A stretch of DNA of 41,081 bases, taken from NCBI GenBank assembly GCA_014800795.1, contig JAAVFL010000045.1, positions 1-41,081 of the forward strand. Direction: 5' to 3'. Shown piece by piece: positions 32,546 to 41,081 of the stretch (the stretch's first letter is position 1; each line of letters opens with the position of its first letter). The notes beneath the pieces were generated by a model, which was not told the DNA's origin, made no database searches, and saw only the letters and a program-made list of their open reading frames with translations. A program made the translations under genes and the position numbers. The DNA comes from Bacteroidales bacterium. GTDB lineage: Bacteria > Bacteroidota > Bacteroidia > Bacteroidales > Muribaculaceae.

Positions 32546-34780
32546 TTAAAAATTAATGGCTACGGAACCCATGAAATTCACAGGTGCCTGTGCGGCATAA
32601 CCTGCGTAGCGGTAAATCTCAATTTTGCCGTCGTCGCCTCTCGTATAGCCCGCACCGGCATAACCGTTACCGAAATATTTCTCGCTGAAAAGGTTGTAGA
32701 CCGATAAGCCGAGCCTCAGACTCTTGACTCCTACTATTCCCCGGAAAGTATATCCTGCATGGAGATCGGTCACGAAATACGGGTCGAGAACCGTCTCATC
32801 GCTGCCGGAATTGGTCAGATACTGCTTCGACACATAGCGCGACGCGAGCTGCCCGTCGAACCCTGCGGTCTTGAAGCCGAATGAATTTGCCAGAGTGAAT
32901 GCGGGCGAGAATGCTATCGGCGTATCACCGCAGTTCAGAGTTATAGGGTTGGTCCACCCGTCTTCGTAGATATATTCCACAAAATCTTTTATGCGGTTGC
33001 GCGACACGGTGGCGTTGATCTGCCAGTCGAACCAGCTTACAGGATGCAGTTCACCCTGCAACTCTATTCCTGCCCGGTAGCTCCGGGGAACGTTTACACT
33101 CAGCGGATTACCGGTATCGGAAAGCTGACCGGTCGTGACAAGCTGATTCTTGTAATCCATATAATAGAGGTTAGCGCCGACGGCGAAAAGCCGGGTGGAA
33201 TAAAAATATCCGGCTTCATAGTCGAACATACGCTCCGAGGTAGGATATCGTCCGGGATCTCCCTCGGTGAAATTGCTGCGCACCGGTTCCTTATGGGCAA
33301 CACTCCATGATGCATATGCGCGATGCGCGCCACGGGTCCAGTTAAGCCCGGCTTTCGGATTGAAAAAGTCGTAGTGCTGATCTACATCAAGCATTGCGGG
33401 GCTCCCGGTATTCCAGTCATATACATCATTCACCCCACGGATCGTATAGTCGATATGACGGTATTGAAGATCGGCGTAAGCCGACAGATCGCGAGTGATC
33501 GTATAACTGGCGCGGGCGTAGACGTTTGCGTCGGTTTTCTCTCCACGGTTTCGGTAATATTCCTGAAGCGGGTCTATCTCGCCCACATAGTTGCGCACCC
33601 AGCTTACCTGGCCGAAATGATTGCCCTGAAAGCGATTCACGGCCGCTCCTGCCGCGCCGTCCCACCGTCCGTGGCGGTAGTTTAGCGCAACGGTTGCCCC
33701 CCCGAAATGATTCCGGTTATATTTAAGCCGTACGAGGTCGCTTTTCTCCACCATAGTGCCATCAGGGAGCATAAACGGTTGCAGACCATACTCCACAAGG
33801 GTACGGTCTGTTTTGTACTGGGTGTAATAACCGTTGTCGTCCGTATAATGGAGCGCTGCGCTGAGATGGAGGCGCTCGGTAAGCCGCTGGCTCAGCAATA
33901 GTTGGAAATGATGCTGAACGAAGTGATCGGTCTGATCGGGATAGTATGCGGTGGTGCCGTCCGATGCGGTATACCGTCCGCATGGATTATAACGGCGCCC
34001 GTAAAGTTCCATCTCCTCTTTCGAGGCATAGTCCCACGCCATATAGGTTTCCTCCTTGCCGCCGAAAGCCACCAGGCGCACCTGAGTGCCGCCGTTCTGA
34101 TATGCCAGCTGCCCGAAATAGCTCCAGAGTTTCGAGAAAGCCCGGTCGATATATCCGTCCGATCCTACATGACTGAGCCGTATGTCGGCCGTCCAATGAT
34201 CGCCGAGCAGTCCGGAACCGGCGCGGAAAGTCTGTTTGTTGGTGTTGTAGGATCCATACGAAGCGTTCAGTTCTGCATAAGGATCGTCGGACGGGGCATC
34301 GGTAATCATATTGATGCTGGCCCCGAATGCTCCCGCGCCGTTTGTCGATGTGCCCGCTCCGCGCTGAATCTGTATATCGCGCAGCGACGAAGCGAGATCG
34401 GGCATGTTTACCCAATAAACCTGATGGCTCTCGGCATCGTTGATCGGAATGCCATTGGCCGTGACATTGATGCGCGATGCGTCCGAGCCGCGCACGCGGA
34501 GCGACGTATAACCCACTCCCCCGCCGGCATCGCTTGTCGACACCATCGAGGGGGTCATACCGAGAAGATAGGGGATATCGCGGCCTTCGTTGGAATTGCG
34601 TAGGTCGGATTTCAGTACATTGGTAAAAGCCACGGGAATTTTCGCCGACGCCCGGTTTGCCACAATCTCCACATCGTGAAGTTCTACAGTCAGCGAATCG
34701 GTTTCAGCTGCCGCTGAAAACTGCCATGCGGAAGTTGCCACAACTATAGGCAACCCCGCTGAAAGGATCGTTTTTTTCAT
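32546..34780 (-). CDS. TonB-dependent outer-membrane receptor, probably for thiamine
   Basis: The 744-residue protein has a signal peptide and a TonB-box-like region (VELHDVEIVANR). The plug domain carries VSTSDAGGGVGYTSLRVRG and IQIQRGAGTSTNGAGAFG. A 22-stranded-type barrel ends in an aromatic residue (FMGSVAINF). It lacks the extra N-terminal CarboxypepD-like domain of SusC proteins. The TPP riboswitch directly upstream and the pnuT gene downstream indicate thiamine or its phosphates as substrate, as for OMPthi of Bacteroides. The ATG is 10 nt from the 3' end of the riboswitch core, so ligand binding probably masks translation initiation. Confidence 0.92.
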   Translation of the reverse strand: MKKTILSAGLPIVVATSAWQFSAAAETDSLTVELHDVEIVANRASAKIPVAFTNVLKSDLRNSNEGRDIPYLLGMTPSMVSTSDAGGGVGYTSLRVRGSDASRINVTANGIPINDAESHQVYWVNMPDLASSLRDIQIQRGAGTSTNGAGAFGASINMITDAPSDDPYAELNASYGSYNTNKQTFRAGSGLLGDHWTADIRLSHVGSDGYIDRAFSKLWSYFGQLAYQNGGTQVRLVAFGGKEETYMAWDYASKEEMELYGRRYNPCGRYTASDGTTAYYPDQTDHFVQHHFQLLLSQRLTERLHLSAALHYTDDNGYYTQYKTDRTLVEYGLQPFMLPDGTMVEKSDLVRLKYNRNHFGGATVALNYRHGRWDGAAGAAVNRFQGNHFGQVSWVRNYVGEIDPLQEYYRNRGEKTDANVYARASYTITRDLSAYADLQYRHIDYTIRGVNDVYDWNTGSPAMLDVDQHYDFFNPKAGLNWTRGAHRAYASWSVAHKEPVRSNFTEGDPGRYPTSERMFDYEAGYFYSTRLFAVGANLYYMDYKNQLVTTGQLSDTGNPLSVNVPRSYRAGIELQGELHPVSWFDWQINATVSRNRIKDFVEYIYEDGWTNPITLNCGDTPIAFSPAFTLANSFGFKTAGFDGQLASRYVSKQYLTNSGSDETVLDPYFVTDLHAGYTFRGIVGVKSLRLGLSVYNLFSEKYFGNGYAGAGYTRGDDGKIEIYRYAGYAAQAPVNFMGSVAINF

Positions 34781-34787
34781 CTGTTAT

Positions 34788-34872
34788 TTTCTCTACGCCG
34801 GTATTATCCGGATCAGGTTCAAAGGGTATGATCTCAGCTCTGCCTGCCTTGCGGCGCGACATCGCACCCCTA
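34788..34872 (-). ncRNA. TPP (THI element) riboswitch
   Basis: Read on the minus strand, the conserved parts appear in order: GGGGTGC, then GCTGAGATCATACCC, then GAACCTGATCCGGATAATAC, then CGGCGTAG. These match the TPP aptamer. The ATG of the TonB receptor (34780) follows almost at once and no terminator hairpin fits between, so control by blocking ribosome access is the likely mode. An extra GCAGCC/GGCTGC hairpin lies in the leader upstream of the aptamer. Confidence 0.95.
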
Positions 34873-34922
34873 TAACTAAATTTTCGGCAGCCCGCTCCCG
34901 GACTGCGCCATTTGTCTGGCTG

Positions 34923-34953
34923 CAAAGGTAATAAAAAAACGGGAGGTTGCAAA
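34923..34953 (-). promoter_or_regulatory. promoter of the thiamine transport operon
   Basis: TTTG (34950-34953), exactly 19 nt, then TACCTTTG (34923-34930) on the minus strand is a perfect consensus. The TTTG is formed by the loop and descending arm of the pckA terminator hairpin (34939-34967), so the two signals overlap. The start is expected near 34916, giving a leader of about 136 nt that contains the riboswitch. Confidence 0.8.
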
Positions 34954-34967
34954 ATGCAACCTCCCGT
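34939..34967 (-). terminator. Rho-independent terminator of pckA
   Basis: A 13-bp perfect stem (34939-34951 with 34955-34967) with a 3-nt loop is followed on the minus strand by seven Ts. It lies 24 bp past the pckA stop. It overlaps the -33 region of the thiamine operon promoter. Confidence 0.92.
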
Positions 34968-34990
34968 CGGAGACTGATGTCTATCTCTTA

Positions 34991-36595
<1,605 letters not shown>

Positions 36596-36682
36596 TGTTC
36601 AGTTGTATTTTAAAACTAGTGTTGTTTTTGAATGTCGGTCGGACTATAGCGCAATTAGCGTCTGCACCTTGTAATCCAAGTG

Positions 36683-36712
36683 CAAAGTTAATTACTTTTT
36701 TTGAATAACAAA
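36683..36712 (-). promoter_or_regulatory. promoter of pckA
   Basis: TTTG (36709-36712), 18 nt, then TAACTTTG (36683-36690) on the minus strand. The expected start near 36676 gives a leader of about 80 nt. Confidence 0.65.
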
Positions 36713-36717
36713 CCTAT

Positions 36718-36739
36718 ATTACGGAAAAATTTCCGTAAT
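36718..36739. promoter_or_regulatory. 22-bp palindrome, candidate operator upstream of pckA
   Basis: Perfect arms ATTACGGAAA and TTTCCGTAAT flank a central AA. The palindrome sits five bases upstream of the pckA -33 element and 66 bp upstream of the -7 element of the divergent ferredoxin gene. The position suits a dimeric regulator affecting one or both promoters. It has no GC-rich stem plus T-run of a terminator and no gene ends nearby. Confidence 0.6.
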
Positions 36740-36805
36740 AATATTTTTTTGTATTTTTTGAGATAACACAGCGGTTGAAAGACAGGCATTCCCATATTTT
36801 ATAAC

Positions 36806-36813
36806 TATCTTTG
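36806..36813 (+). promoter_or_regulatory. -7 element of the redox operon
   Basis: TATCTTTG matches TAnnTTTG and lies 26 nt before the ATG at 36840. No TTTG lies at the usual -33 distance, which would fit an activator-dependent promoter. Confidence 0.5.
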
Positions 36814-36839
36814 TTCTTTAAATTTCAGACAACGGAATC

Positions 36840-37349
36840 ATGCAGAATAACAATTCACCACTATACGACAGGCGACAGTGGCTGAAAGCGTTGGTGGCCG
36901 CCGTATGCGGAACCGCCGTGGCCGGACGCACCCTCGCGGCACAGGCACAGATGCCTGAAAAAGTTCCGGTTTCCGAATCATCACCGCGTAAGGTCAGCCG
37001 CATTTCCGCCAGGGAAGCCGTGGCATGCACCGGATGCGACGCATGCATGCCATGCGGCTACGGAGTGGATATTCCCGGCAATTTCAGATTCTACAATGAA
37101 ATGCTTGAAAGCGGAAGCATACCCGATCTGGCATCCACCGACCGCACATCGCCGGAATTCCGGAAAAAAGCCATCGGTTTTCTCAGAAAATACGACTCCG
37201 CCATTCCCGACCGGCATCAGAGCCAAAGATGCATCAAGTGTTTCCACTGTGTCTCGGAATGCAGGGAACGCATTTTCATTGTCAACGAGCTGGCGGCCCT
37301 AACTGCCATTACCGATGAATTGCGCGACTGGGAATGCCGGGAGATATAA
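36840..37349 (+). CDS. Tat-type two-cluster ferredoxin related to the C-terminus of 4Fe-4S aldo/keto reductases
   Basis: The 169-residue protein has a twin-arginine-like N-terminus (DRRQWLKALVAAVCGTAVAG). Two iron-sulfur motifs follow: Cys63, 66, 69 and 72 in CTGCDACMPCGYGVDIPGNF, and Cys131, 134, 137 and 141 in CIKCFHCVSEC. The first motif and the phrase GVDIPGNF...YNE are typical of the C-terminal 4Fe-4S segment of a group of aldo/keto reductases, but the catalytic barrel is absent. The protein probably carries electrons outside the cytoplasmic membrane. It precedes the membrane polyferredoxin gene by 42 bp, so the two probably form one redox unit. Confidence 0.78.
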   Translation: MQNNNSPLYDRRQWLKALVAAVCGTAVAGRTLAAQAQMPEKVPVSESSPRKVSRISAREAVACTGCDACMPCGYGVDIPGNFRFYNEMLESGSIPDLASTDRTSPEFRKKAIGFLRKYDSAIPDRHQSQRCIKCFHCVSECRERIFIVNELAALTAITDELRDWECREI

Positions 37350-37391
37350 GTCATTGGGTATGTAAACAAACCTCACCTTGCTCATAGAAAG

Positions 37392-38912
37392 ATGAAACAG
37401 AACGTTAAGCGCAGAAAACGCCGTCGGCCGCTCACCTCAGGAAGAGTGTTACGCTTGTCGCGGATAGCGGTGAGCCTTCTTTTGTTCACGGCTATGGTGA
37501 TGATGCTCGTATTGCTCGAAGGGAAAGTCGCGTCGGCGCTCGGATGGGTAACACGCATCCAGCTGTTCCCGCTGGCCCTCGCCGGAGCTGCCACCGGAAT
37601 TGCCCTGTGGATCGGTGTCACCTTGCTTTTCGGGCGTATATATTGCTCATCCATATGTCCCATGGGAGTGCTTCAGGATATTTTCATCCGTCTCGGACGT
37701 CTTACCAGAAAACGGCGGTTCCGCCGTTCGTTCCGCTACGAGACAGCACGCAACAAAACCCGATATGCGATGTTGGTCGTCGTTGCATTAAGCGCTATCC
37801 TCGGCCTGTCGCTGCTCCCCTCGCTTTTCGACCCGTACAGCGCGTTCGGCCGCATCGGATCGGAGCTGATACTTCCGGCCGTTTCATGGCTGAGAGGCAA
37901 TCCGGTCTTCGTAGCGTCACTGTTCGCCGCCGCCATCGCCGCCGCAACGCTTCTGGCAGTCGCTGTTATTTCCTTCCGCAAAGGCCGGCTTATTTGCAAC
38001 ACGGTATGTCCCGTCGGATCCACACTCGGTATCTTCAGCCGATGGTCGCTGTTTCATTTCGATATCGACACTGACCTGTGTGTGAACTGCGGCCTGTGTG
38101 CCCGCGTCTGCAAGGCTTCATGCATCAACCTCCTGGATCATGTAGTCGACGGTTCACGCTGCGTGAACTGTTTCGACTGCATGGATATATGCGATGCAAA
38201 TGCTCTCCGCTACACTACGCGCCGCAAAAAACTTTCGATACCGATGATGCAGCCCGTGAAGAACAAAACCGCAACCACCACGGTCGAAAGCTCCGCACCT
38301 ATGAAAATTGACCGGCGCAAATTTCTCGCTACCGGCCTCATTGTAGCAGCCGCGCCGGCCGTTGCCGCAGCCGAAAAGGGGGTGAAACGGATTAAGGCGC
38401 TCGACCGCAATTCCAAGCCGCTCACGCCATCAAGGCACGTGGCGCCCCCGGGGCGCCGGTCGATGGCCGATTTTCTCGAAAAATGCACCGGATGCGGACT
38501 ATGCGTCGCACGCTGCCCGGGAAAGGTTCTGCGCCCCTCCTCCAACGAATTCGGATGGATGAACGCGCTACACCCCGTGATGGATTTCGACAGATCATAT
38601 TGCCGCTACAATTGCACCCGCTGCACCGAGGTGTGCCCCACCGGCGCGCTCACCCCCCTGACTGCCGAAGAAAAACATATTTTCATCATCGGACATGCAC
38701 ACGTTGAACCCGCAAACTGCATCGGATGCGGGCTGTGTGTGGAGCGTTGCCCACGAAAAGCTATAGGTCTCGCTCCGGCTCCAGCAGGCTCAGGTTCGCG
38801 AACCCGTCTTATCGCCACTGTACATACCGACAACTGCATCGGATGTGGCGCATGCGAATACATTTGTCCCGCATCTCCGGACAAAGCGATCGTGGTCAAC
38901 GGTATCTCGTAA
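37392..38912 (+). CDS. membrane polyferredoxin, NapH-like part fused to a NapG/MauM-like ferredoxin part
   Basis: The 506-residue protein starts with a NapH/YccM-type membrane region of about five helices and two CxxxCP motifs (Cys85-Cys89, Cys202-Cys206). Two 4Fe-4S sites (Cys230-240 and 257-267) follow. A twin-arginine-like motif DRRKFLATGL lies at residues 307-316, with a hydrophobic stretch after it. Four more Cys clusters follow (365-375, 404-415, 443-453, 482-492). It looks like a NapH protein joined to a Tat-exported NapG/MauM-type ferredoxin. An internal ATG at 38301 could also start the second half alone. It probably passes electrons from quinol or cytoplasmic donors to an exported acceptor. 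No terminal reductase is in the window. Confidence 0.85.
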   Translation: MKQNVKRRKRRRPLTSGRVLRLSRIAVSLLLFTAMVMMLVLLEGKVASALGWVTRIQLFPLALAGAATGIALWIGVTLLFGRIYCSSICPMGVLQDIFIRLGRLTRKRRFRRSFRYETARNKTRYAMLVVVALSAILGLSLLPSLFDPYSAFGRIGSELILPAVSWLRGNPVFVASLFAAAIAAATLLAVAVISFRKGRLICNTVCPVGSTLGIFSRWSLFHFDIDTDLCVNCGLCARVCKASCINLLDHVVDGSRCVNCFDCMDICDANALRYTTRRKKLSIPMMQPVKNKTATTTVESSAPMKIDRRKFLATGLIVAAAPAVAAAEKGVKRIKALDRNSKPLTPSRHVAPPGRRSMADFLEKCTGCGLCVARCPGKVLRPSSNEFGWMNALHPVMDFDRSYCRYNCTRCTEVCPTGALTPLTAEEKHIFIIGHAHVEPANCIGCGLCVERCPRKAIGLAPAPAGSGSRTRLIATVHTDNCIGCGACEYICPASPDKAIVVNGIS

Positions 38913-38971
38913 TCACTAATCCATCTCCCTCCATCCCTACAGACTGAAACAATAAAAAACAACAACTGAAT

Positions 38972-39766
38972 ATGCGCCAATATCTCGATCTGCTCCGCCA
39001 CATTATGGATCACGGAGTGCAGAAAGAAGACCGCACCGGAACCGGAACACGAAGTGTGTTCGGCTACCAGATGCGCTTCAACCTCCAGGAGGGATTTCCA
39101 TTGCTCACCACAAAGAAACTCCACCTCAAGTCGATTATCTATGAACTTCTGTGGTTTCTCAATGGCGACACCAACGTTAAATATCTTCAGGATAACGGCG
39201 TCCGCATCTGGAACGAATGGGCCGATCCCGACGGGAACCTCGGACATATATACGGCTACCAGTGGCGCTCATGGCCCGACTACAAAGGTGGATCAATTGA
39301 TCAGATTTCGCAGGCCGTGGAACAGATAAAGCATAATCCCGACTCACGCCGCATCATCGTCAGCGCATGGAACGTGGCGGACCTCGATAATATGAACCTC
39401 CCCCCCTGTCATGCCTTTTTCCAGTTCTATGTAGCTGACGGGCGCCTCTCGCTCCAACTCTACCAGCGAAGCGCCGATTCATTTCTCGGCGTTCCGTTCA
39501 ACATCGCCTCATACGCTCTGCTTACTATGATGATGGCACAGGTTTGCGGCCTTCAGCCCGGCGATTTCGTACATACCCTCGGAGATACCCATATCTACAA
39601 CAACCATTTCGAACAGGTTCGCGAACAGCTCTCGCGCACCCCGCGTAAACTTCCGCGCATGATTATAAATCCCGACGTGAAAGATATTTTCAGCTTCAGC
39701 TACGACGACTTCAAACTCGAGGACTACGACCCGCTGCCTCACATAAAAGCCACCGTATCCGTCTGA
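38972..39766 (+). CDS. thyA: thymidylate synthase
   Basis: The 264-residue protein has the same length as E. coli ThyA. It shows [21 protein letters not shown], the catalytic Cys146 in [12 protein letters not shown], and [20 protein letters not shown]. It methylates dUMP to dTMP using 5,10-methylenetetrahydrofolate, producing dihydrofolate. folA follows after 26 bp, and its enzyme regenerates that folate, so the two are a functional operon. No clear TAnnTTTG precedes it in the 59-bp gap after the polyferredoxin gene, so read-through from upstream is possible. Confidence 0.97.
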   Translation: MRQYLDLLRHIMDHGVQKEDRTGTGTRSVFGYQMRFNLQEGFPLLTTKKLHLKSIIYELLWFLNGDTNVKYLQDNGVRIWNEWADPDGNLGHIYGYQWRSWPDYKGGSIDQISQAVEQIKHNPDSRRIIVSAWNVADLDNMNLPPCHAFFQFYVADGRLSLQLYQRSADSFLGVPFNIASYALLTMMMAQVCGLQPGDFVHTLGDTHIYNNHFEQVREQLSRTPRKLPRMIINPDVKDIFSFSYDDFKLEDYDPLPHIKATVSV

Positions 39767-39792
39767 CTCCCTCTTCTCATAGCCTCATAAAT

Positions 39793-40296
39793 ATGACAAC
39801 TATCATTGCAGCCATCACAGCGTCGCGTGGAGCTATAGGGAAAAACGGCGACCTCCTTTTCCACATATCCGACGACCTCCGACACTTCAAGGAACTCACT
39901 TCGGGCCATACAGTGATCATGGGGAGGAAAACATTCGAATCGCTACCCAAAGGAGCGTTACCCAATCGCCGTAACATAGTGCTGACATCGAATCGCCAAT
40001 GGAGCGCACCGGGTGTCGAAACAGCCGGGACACTCGGCGAGGCGCTGAAAATGTCCTCATCGCCAGATACCACGGCATTTATAATCGGAGGCGGTAAGGT
40101 ATACGCCGAATCACTCCCCTACGCCGACAGGCTTGAGATCACACTCATTGAAGCCCCGGAGCCCGACGGTGCCGATACGTTCTTTCCACCCATCGACCCC
40201 TCGGAATGGGAAATTACAGAAATGGCCGATGAAGCCACAGATCCGCGGAGCGGCATCCGCTATCGGTTCGTGACATTCTCACGCAGGAAATCCTGA
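39793..40296 (+). CDS. folA: dihydrofolate reductase
   Basis: The 167-residue protein has the DHFR pattern: AIGKNGDLLFHISDDLRHFK with the substrate-binding acidic residue, TVIMGRKTFESLP, NIVLTSN, and FIIGGGKVYAESL. It reduces dihydrofolate to tetrahydrofolate with NADPH. It lies 26 bp after thyA, the usual partner. Its last 37 bp overlap the 3' end of the convergent C_GCAxxG_C_C gene on the other strand; both frames remain intact. Confidence 0.96.
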   Translation: MTTIIAAITASRGAIGKNGDLLFHISDDLRHFKELTSGHTVIMGRKTFESLPKGALPNRRNIVLTSNRQWSAPGVETAGTLGEALKMSSSPDTTAFIIGGGKVYAESLPYADRLEITLIEAPEPDGADTFFPPIDPSEWEITEMADEATDPRSGIRYRFVTFSRRKS

Positions 40297-40679
40297 AGCA
40301 GAGTGGCGGCATCCTCCACGCAACCATCGCAACTGCGCAAAGGAACACCACTCTCAATCCCTTTCAACACCTTGCACACCGTGGCACCGTTCTTGGCCTG
40401 AAAAGCCGAAACGATGCCACGTAAGTTTTTCATAGCCGACACACGATCAGCCGAGAGAGCACTCACTATGAAACCGGCCCCCACCAACGCGCCGCACGTC
40501 CCCTCCATGCATCCCATTCCTGTTCCGAAAGCCCCGGTAAGGCGCTCGGCGGTCGAAACATCAAGCCCCGCAACCTCGGCAAAAGCACATGCAACACTCT
40601 GTGCGCAATTGTATCTACCACAGCGTTTGTTAGCCACAGCCTCCTCAACCTTTCCTTCAATCATTCTCTCCATATTCAT
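40260..40679 (-). CDS. C_GCAxxG_C_C family protein
   Basis: The 139-residue protein has the Cys arrangement that names this family: CGRYNCAQSV (Cys20, Cys25), GMGCMEGTCGALVGA (Cys57, Cys62), and a late CDGC (Cys117, Cys120). The family is thought to bind a metal or redox centre; its function is not established. Three near start codons (Met1, 3 and 6) exist, and the first is used here. It overlaps the folA stop by 37 bp tail to tail. Upstream, a possible promoter lies 350 bp away at 41029, with only a weak TAATTTAG close by. Confidence 0.85.
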   Translation of the reverse strand: MNMERMIEGKVEEAVANKRCGRYNCAQSVACAFAEVAGLDVSTAERLTGAFGTGMGCMEGTCGALVGAGFIVSALSADRVSAMKNLRGIVSAFQAKNGATVCKVLKGIESGVPLRSCDGCVEDAATLLQDFLRENVTNR

Positions 40680-41052
40680 ACTAAATTAATTCTATCCGCT
40701 ATTCAGATTCATTCTCACAGTACATCACTCATTCCCACACCCTCAACCGAGGTCCGCAGCCGACACAGCTTGCAGCCAGACTGCAAATCCTGCCTACCAT
40801 TAATCCGAGTTGAGAGATAGCTATCCTCGGCGGACAGTACAATCAGGATGGATAGGTGCAAACGAACGCACAGCTATAATCGGATGGCTGTCTGATATGC
40901 TGGTTGCCGGAGTAATCCGGCGGCAACAATAATCTACCATCACAGCTCGCAGGTATATTCCGGGCTATGGTATTCCAGGCTGCCCGATATCAGAGGTCAA
41001 TGTAAAATGTATCTTGTTAAGGTATTCGCAAAGATATGCACACCTTTGCTGC
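40680..41052. other. intergenic region without a recognisable gene
   Basis: No frame here gives a protein I can support. Visible items are a 25-nt hairpin (40903-40927, arms GTTGCCG/CGGCAAC), short direct and inverted GC-rich words (CCGAGG near 40747, CCTCGG near 40833), and a promoter pair at the right end. It may hold a decayed gene or a non-coding transcript. Confidence 0.4.
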
Positions 41053-41061
41053 ATGAAACAA
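41029..41061 (-). promoter_or_regulatory. candidate minus-strand promoter
   Basis: TTG (41059-41061), 22 nt, then TATCTTTG (41029-41036) on the minus strand. The -7 box is perfect and the spacer slightly long. It would read leftward through the 400-bp gene-free stretch towards the C_GCAxxG_C_C gene, giving a long leader or a separate small RNA. Confidence 0.45.
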
Positions 41062-41081
41062 TGGCAAGCACTTAAAACGAC
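41053..41081 (+). CDS. possible start of a CDS running off the window
   Basis: An ATG at 41053 opens a frame MKQWQALKT to the edge, five bases after a CACCTTTG that differs from TAnnTTTG by one base. The spacing resembles the leaderless starts at 6269 and 16419. Nine codons are too few to identify a protein. Confidence 0.25.

Noticed and set aside
33902-34603. 233-codon open frame antisense to the TonB receptor
   Set aside because: It lies entirely within a clear receptor gene and shows no protein family pattern.

Overview
The window looks like a chromosomal segment of a gut Bacteroidales bacterium, most likely a member of the Muribaculaceae. The signs are the Bacteroidetes promoter pattern (TTTG, 19-21 nt, TAnnTTTG), the absence of strong Shine-Dalgarno sequences, C-terminal type IX secretion (T9SS) sorting tails, DUF4199/DUF6452/DUF6048 proteins, a TonB-type thiamine receptor under a TPP riboswitch, and ATP-dependent PEP carboxykinase. 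The genus is an inference. I found no tRNA, rRNA, CRISPR array, prophage or insertion sequence.

Positions 131-6269 (minus strand) hold a tight six-gene run, in transcription order: RsmI-like methyltransferase, YycJ-like metallo-beta-lactamase protein, menA, a T9SS-secreted CotH-kinase protein, recF and a DUF721 (DciA-like) gene. A consensus promoter sits so close to the first ATG that the transcript is probably leaderless. Positions 6403-12841 (minus) hold a fructan-type operon: a DUF4960 lipoprotein like the B. thetaiotaomicron levan-binding protein, a GH32 lipoprotein, and a 1099-residue T9SS protein joining an SGNH hydrolase to a divergent glutaminase-A-like module. It has no SusC/SusD pair. 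Two single genes follow: an MscS channel (13026-14870) and a TlpA/ResA-like thioredoxin (15069-16115).

Positions 16419-19973 (plus) hold DUF4199, a polyprenyl-phosphate-type family 2 glycosyltransferase, DUF6452 and DUF6048 envelope proteins, and rpiB, facing the large tamB gene (20111-24670, minus). A small beta-barrel protein and ferritin come next, then an orphan T9SS sorting tail, an LEA-like alanine-rich protein, an intergenic region with inverted repeats, and a 741-residue repetitive T9SS surface protein. A sodium:neurotransmitter-symporter-family transporter and a thioredoxin-less lipoprotein follow on the plus strand.

Positions 31927-34916 (minus) form a thiamine uptake unit: TPP riboswitch, TonB receptor and PnuT-type permease. 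Its promoter is interlocked with the pckA terminator. pckA (34991-36595) diverges from a redox pair (36840-38912): a Tat-type two-cluster ferredoxin and a membrane polyferredoxin with an internal Tat-like motif. A 22-bp palindrome lies between the two promoters. thyA and folA follow. The 3' end of folA overlaps a convergent C_GCAxxG_C_C gene, and the last 400 bp hold no recognisable complete gene.

Several intergenic hairpins (near 20035, 26151 and 26873) look like one related terminator family with base-pair-preserving changes. No single novel system stands out with certainty. The most promising leads are the SGNH/glutaminase fusion in the fructan operon, the polyferredoxin fusion with its Tat-type partner, the orphan T9SS tail, the palindrome upstream of pckA, and the possibly leaderless genes.
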